DNA of 64,000 nucleotides from Gammaproteobacteria bacterium UBA5078 (GTDB lineage: Bacteria; Pseudomonadota; Gammaproteobacteria; Pseudomonadales; Pseudohongiellaceae). The notes beneath the pieces were generated by a model. The model was given only the letters and a program-made list of their open reading frames with translations. It searched no databases and was not told where the DNA came from. Both the position numbers and the translations under genes were made by a program. Below, piece after piece: positions 61,193 through 64,000 of this stretch. Each line of letters begins with the position of its first letter. Position 1 is the first letter of the stretch. The DNA lies in assembly GCA_002416505.1 (NCBI GenBank), contig DIAM01000021.1, positions 509,763 to 573,762 of the forward strand, read 5' to 3'.

Positions 61193-61819
61193 TTAGTTCA
61201 ACCCTGAAATATAGCTCGCTAGAGCGTCGATCTCTTTATCGGTAAGACGCTCAGACATAATACGCATTGGCATCGCGTTGCCGTCGTTGGCACGCTCGCC
61301 GGAGCGGAAGGCCTTCAGCTGCGTCGCTGTGTATTCACTGTGTTGACCGCCCAATGCCGGGAAGCCTGCCTGCGAGTTGCCCTGTCCTGTTGGAGAATGA
61401 CAGGCCGAACACGCGGCGACATTCAAAGAGGCGATGCCTGCCTTATAGATGCTCTCACCCAGTTCAATCATCTCGGGATCTGCGCCCTCAAGCGTGACTT
61501 CCTGCGCCGCGTAGTAGGCGGCGATGTCGGCGATGTCTTGATCGCTTGAGCCACCGAGCAAACCCGTCATCAGCGCAACATTGCGAGCACCACTTTTAAT
61601 ATCGTTCATCTGTTTGATAAGGTAGCGGGCATTCTGGCCTGCTAGTTTGGGGTTCGCCCCAATCGAGCTTTGCCCTGCGATGCCGTGGCAAGCGCCACAT
61701 ACCGCTACTTTGCTCTCGCCAGCCGCGGCATCGCCTTGGGCATGGCTGAAGCTAGTAAAAGCGGCAATTACAAGAGTGGTTAACAGGGTCAGTGCATTCT
61801 TCGTGGCTAGATTTTTCAT
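61193..61819 (-). CDS. Dihaem cytochrome c4
   Basis: 208 residues with signal peptide (LTTLVIAAFTSFSHAQ). Two tandem cytochrome domains carry CGACH and CSACH, with axial methionines likely in ALMTGLLG and NAMPMRIMSER. It is a periplasmic electron carrier to terminal oxidases. It is divergent from engB and 119 bases ahead of dsbA. Confidence 0.94.
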   Translation of the reverse strand: MKNLATKNALTLLTTLVIAAFTSFSHAQGDAAAGESKVAVCGACHGIAGQSSIGANPKLAGQNARYLIKQMNDIKSGARNVALMTGLLGGSSDQDIADIAAYYAAQEVTLEGADPEMIELGESIYKAGIASLNVAACSACHSPTGQGNSQAGFPALGGQHSEYTATQLKAFRSGERANDGNAMPMRIMSERLTDKEIDALASYISGLN

Positions 61820-61879
61820 GAATAGTCCAACTTTCCTATAGTTCTCTAAAGTGCTTGTGTGTCGTTTATGCCGCTATCG

Positions 61880-61925
61880 CCTCGTCATTGCGAGCGACTG
61901 GCTGCGCAGTAGCCAGCGGCTTGAC
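61880..61925. repeat. Possible short palindromic repeat unit
   Basis: In the 287-base gap between cytochrome c4 and engB, CGTCATTGCGAGCGA is followed by a hairpin CTGGCT-N7-AGCCAG (61898-61916). CGTCATTGCGAGC-type palindromic units are common intergenic repeats in many bacteria. Only one copy is seen here, so this is a weak call. Confidence 0.3.
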
Positions 61926-62106
61926 GCTTCGATTGTAAACAGACGAACGGGCGCGAATTATACCGCATCGATTTTGATTACTCTATGAAATGCCTAGTTC
62001 GAGGGGCAATTTGTCTGCCGCTGGGCGCCAATCTGGCCATTTTAAAGCGAGAATCAGTGTTTAGCGAGCTTGCGCTAAGGGGTTTCTTACTGTATCTAGT
62101 GCGCCC

Positions 62107-62742
62107 ATGAACTATAAAATCGCCAGTTTTATCACTAGTGCCGTGGGTTTGGACGACTGTCCGAGCGACAGCCTGCGCGAAGTAGCCTTCGCCGGCCGCT
62201 CCAATGCGGGCAAGTCTAGCGCCATCAACGTGCTCACTAATCAGAATCGACTCGCTCGCACCAGTAAGACGCCAGGGCGAACGCAACTCATTAATTTCTT
62301 TGGGCTTCCCAATGGCCGCTACCTAGTGGACCTGCCGGGTTATGGCTATGCCAAAGTGCCCCTAGTGGTGAAGAACCAGTGGCAGGAGCATCTCGAGCTC
62401 TACCTGAATAAGCGCTCGTCCTTGGTGGGCCTCGTGCTATTGACGGATATCCGCCACGCGTTCAAAGACTTCGACCTGATGATGATCAACTGGTCACACG
62501 AGTCGAACCTGCCGATTCATGTGCTGCTGACCAAGTCTGACAAGCTAAAGCGCGGCGCGGCCCAGAACGCCCTGTTGGGTGCCCGCAAGGAATTAGTGCA
62601 ATTCCCTAACGCCTCTATCCAGCTGTTCTCTTCGCTGCAGAAGACCGGCGTCGAAAGCCTGGAAGCCACGCTGAATAAGTGGCTCGAAGAGCCCGAGCCC
62701 GAGTCTGAGCCGCAGATTCCAGCCGCACCCGCTAGCGCATAG
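62107..62742 (+). CDS. engB: Ribosome biogenesis GTP-binding protein EngB/YsxC
   Basis: 211 residues. GTPase motifs: G1 AGRSNAGKSS, G2 TPGRTQ, G3 DLPGYGYAKV, G4 LTKSDKLKRG and G5 SSLQKTG. It helps assemble the large ribosomal subunit and is usually essential. The C-terminus has an acidic/proline tail (EEPEPESEPQIPAAP). It converges on polA with three bases between the stops. Confidence 0.96.
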   Translation: MNYKIASFITSAVGLDDCPSDSLREVAFAGRSNAGKSSAINVLTNQNRLARTSKTPGRTQLINFFGLPNGRYLVDLPGYGYAKVPLVVKNQWQEHLELYLNKRSSLVGLVLLTDIRHAFKDFDLMMINWSHESNLPIHVLLTKSDKLKRGAAQNALLGARKELVQFPNASIQLFSSLQKTGVESLEATLNKWLEEPEPESEPQIPAAPASA

Positions 62743-62745
62743 GCG

Positions 62746-64000
62746 CTAGTGGGCCTCGTCCCAATTGTCGCCAATACCCACATCGACCACTAAGGGCACG
62801 TGTAGCGACGCCGCACTCACCATCCTGAAGCGCACCCCATCCTTGAGTAAGTCGATGTCGTCCTTCGCCACCTCGAACACCAGTTCGTCGTGTACCTGCA
62901 GGACCATGCGTGCATCCAAGACACCCGTGCCTAACCAATGGGCTATATCGATCATCGCCTGCTTGATGATATCCGCCGCCGTGCCCTGCATGGGGGCGTT
63001 GATAGCGGTGCGCTGTGCGGCCTTGCGCAACATGCCATTGCCCGCGTGGATATCCGGTAGGTAGAGGCGACGCCCGAACAGCGTCTCCACATAGCCATGC
63101 TCATCGGCATAGGCCTGGGTCTGCTCCATATACTGCAGAACTCCCGGGTATTTCTGGAAATAGAGGTCCACATAGTGCTGGGCACTCTGCCTGTCGATAC
63201 CGAGCTGCTTCGCCAAGCCAAACGCGGACATCCCATAGATTAGGCCGAAGTTAATCGCCTTGGCGCGGCGGCGCTGCTCGGTGCTCACCTCCTCCAATGG
63301 CGTGGCAAACACCTCGGAGGCGGTCGCGCGGTGCACGTCTTGCGCGTTCGCGAAGGCCTTGAGTAGACCCGCATCGCCCGAGAGATGGGCCATGATGCGC
63401 AGCTCTACTTGCGAGTAATCCGCCGCGAGCAATTGATAGCCTGGCCGGGCGATAAACGCCTGGCGCACCTTGCGGCCCTCTGCGGTGCGGATGGGAATAT
63501 TCTGCAGGTTTGGGTCCGTCGAGGAGAGGCGACCGGTGGCGGCAACCGCCTGCTGAAAGCTCGAATGGATTCGCCCGGTGCGCTTATTGATGTCCAGCGG
63601 CAATTTGTCGGTATAGGTCGACTTGAGTTTACTCAGGCCACGATGGTCCGTGATGAGCTTAGGCAGCTCGTACTCTAAGGCTAGCTCTTGCAGCACCGGC
63701 TCGGCGGTGGAGGGCTGCCCCTTCGGCGTCTTCTTCAACACCGGCAGTTGCAGTTTCTCGTAGAAGATTCTCTGCAATTGCTTAGGCGAGCCTAAGTTGA
63801 ACTCCTCGCCGGCCAACTCGAAGGCGGCGCGCTCTACCTCGATCAGCCTTGCGCCGAGGGCTTGGCTTTGTTTGCCCAGCACCTCCGGGTCTACTAGGAT
63901 TCCGTTGCGCTCCATCCTCTGCAATACCGGAATCAAGGCCATCTCGTAATACTTGTGCAGGCCCGCCAGCTCTCCCGTCTGCGTGAGCCGAGCCGCCAAG
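62746..64000 (-). CDS. polA: DNA polymerase I, C-terminal part (cut by window edge)
   Basis: The last 417 residues, covering the end of the 3'-5' exonuclease-like domain and the whole polymerase domain. Motif A is DYSQVELRIMAHLSGD, the finger helix is RRRAKAINFGLIYGMSAFG, and motif C is LQVHDELVFE. TGRLSSTDPNLQNIPIR is also canonical. The N-terminal 5' nuclease domain lies beyond base 64000. It fills gaps and removes primers during replication and repair. Confidence 0.97.
   Translation of the reverse strand, partial: LAARLTQTGELAGLHKYYEMALIPVLQRMERNGILVDPEVLGKQSQALGARLIEVERAAFELAGEEFNLGSPKQLQRIFYEKLQLPVLKKTPKGQPSTAEPVLQELALEYELPKLITDHRGLSKLKSTYTDKLPLDINKRTGRIHSSFQQAVAATGRLSSTDPNLQNIPIRTAEGRKVRQAFIARPGYQLLAADYSQVELRIMAHLSGDAGLLKAFANAQDVHRATASEVFATPLEEVSTEQRRRAKAINFGLIYGMSAFGLAKQLGIDRQSAQHYVDLYFQKYPGVLQYMEQTQAYADEHGYVETLFGRRLYLPDIHAGNGMLRKAAQRTAINAPMQGTAADIIKQAMIDIAHWLGTGVLDARMVLQVHDELVFEVAKDDIDLLKDGVRFRMVSAASLHVPLVVDVGIGDNWDEAH

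Overview
The window is chromosomal DNA of a free-living, probably marine, gammaproteobacterium. Two gene orders that I know from Pseudomonas and its relatives point there: tkt-epd-pgk divergent from an ArsR-type regulator and metK at the left end, and polA / engB / cytochrome c4 / dsbA at the right end. The UbiK, Rep, GlnK-AmtB-TorF and cytochrome c5 genes fit as well. I saw no tRNA, rRNA, CRISPR array, insertion sequence or phage gene.

Layout. 1-3.9 kb (minus strand): tkt, epd, pgk (pgk runs off the left edge). 4.2-9.7 kb (plus): a SahR-like repressor with a clear palindromic operator, then metK, ahcY, metF and rsmE, i.e. the S-adenosylmethionine cycle. 9.7-10.1 kb: two hairpin repeats in opposite orientation. 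10.2-13.2 kb (minus): amtB, glnK and a TorF-type porin; glnK and torF each have a sigma-54-like promoter with an NtrC-like site upstream. 13.3-19.2 kb: ubiK, comM/yifB, an EAL/GGDEF regulator, rep. 19.2-24.3 kb: two cytochromes c5, a secreted matrixin-type protease with a secreted partner, and a Calx-beta protein. 24.3-29.5 kb (minus): dTDP-rhamnose genes rfbC, rfbD, rfbB with an epimerase, a rhamnosyltransferase-like GT2 and a small exported protein.

29.6-48.4 kb is the accessory part and the most interesting. It holds an AT-rich stretch with an orphan gene, a large methyltransferase and a SapC-family gene; an 870-residue cysteine-free RTX/S-layer-like protein; an operon of FecR-domain protein, CHASE2 adenylate/guanylate cyclase and TPR/beta-barrel protein; a Crp/Fnr regulator; a complete type I secretion system; and a Wzm/Wzt O-antigen exporter. 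I read it as a surface-layer production island: substrate, SapC, possible modifying enzyme, secretion machine and glycan exporter for anchoring. The S-layer gene and the FecR operon share the same promoter plan: a near-perfect Crp-type palindrome centred the same distance (34.5 bases) from a TATCYT -10 element. This suggests that the Crp-like regulator, perhaps linked to the cyclase, controls both.

48.4-58.2 kb (minus) is a type II secretion operon in the order gspL-M-E-F-D-G-H-I-J-K, with a secretin that appears to be lipidated and no gspC. 58.3-60.3 kb is a diguanylate cyclase; then come dsbA, cytochrome c4, engB and the 3' part of polA, which runs off the right edge.
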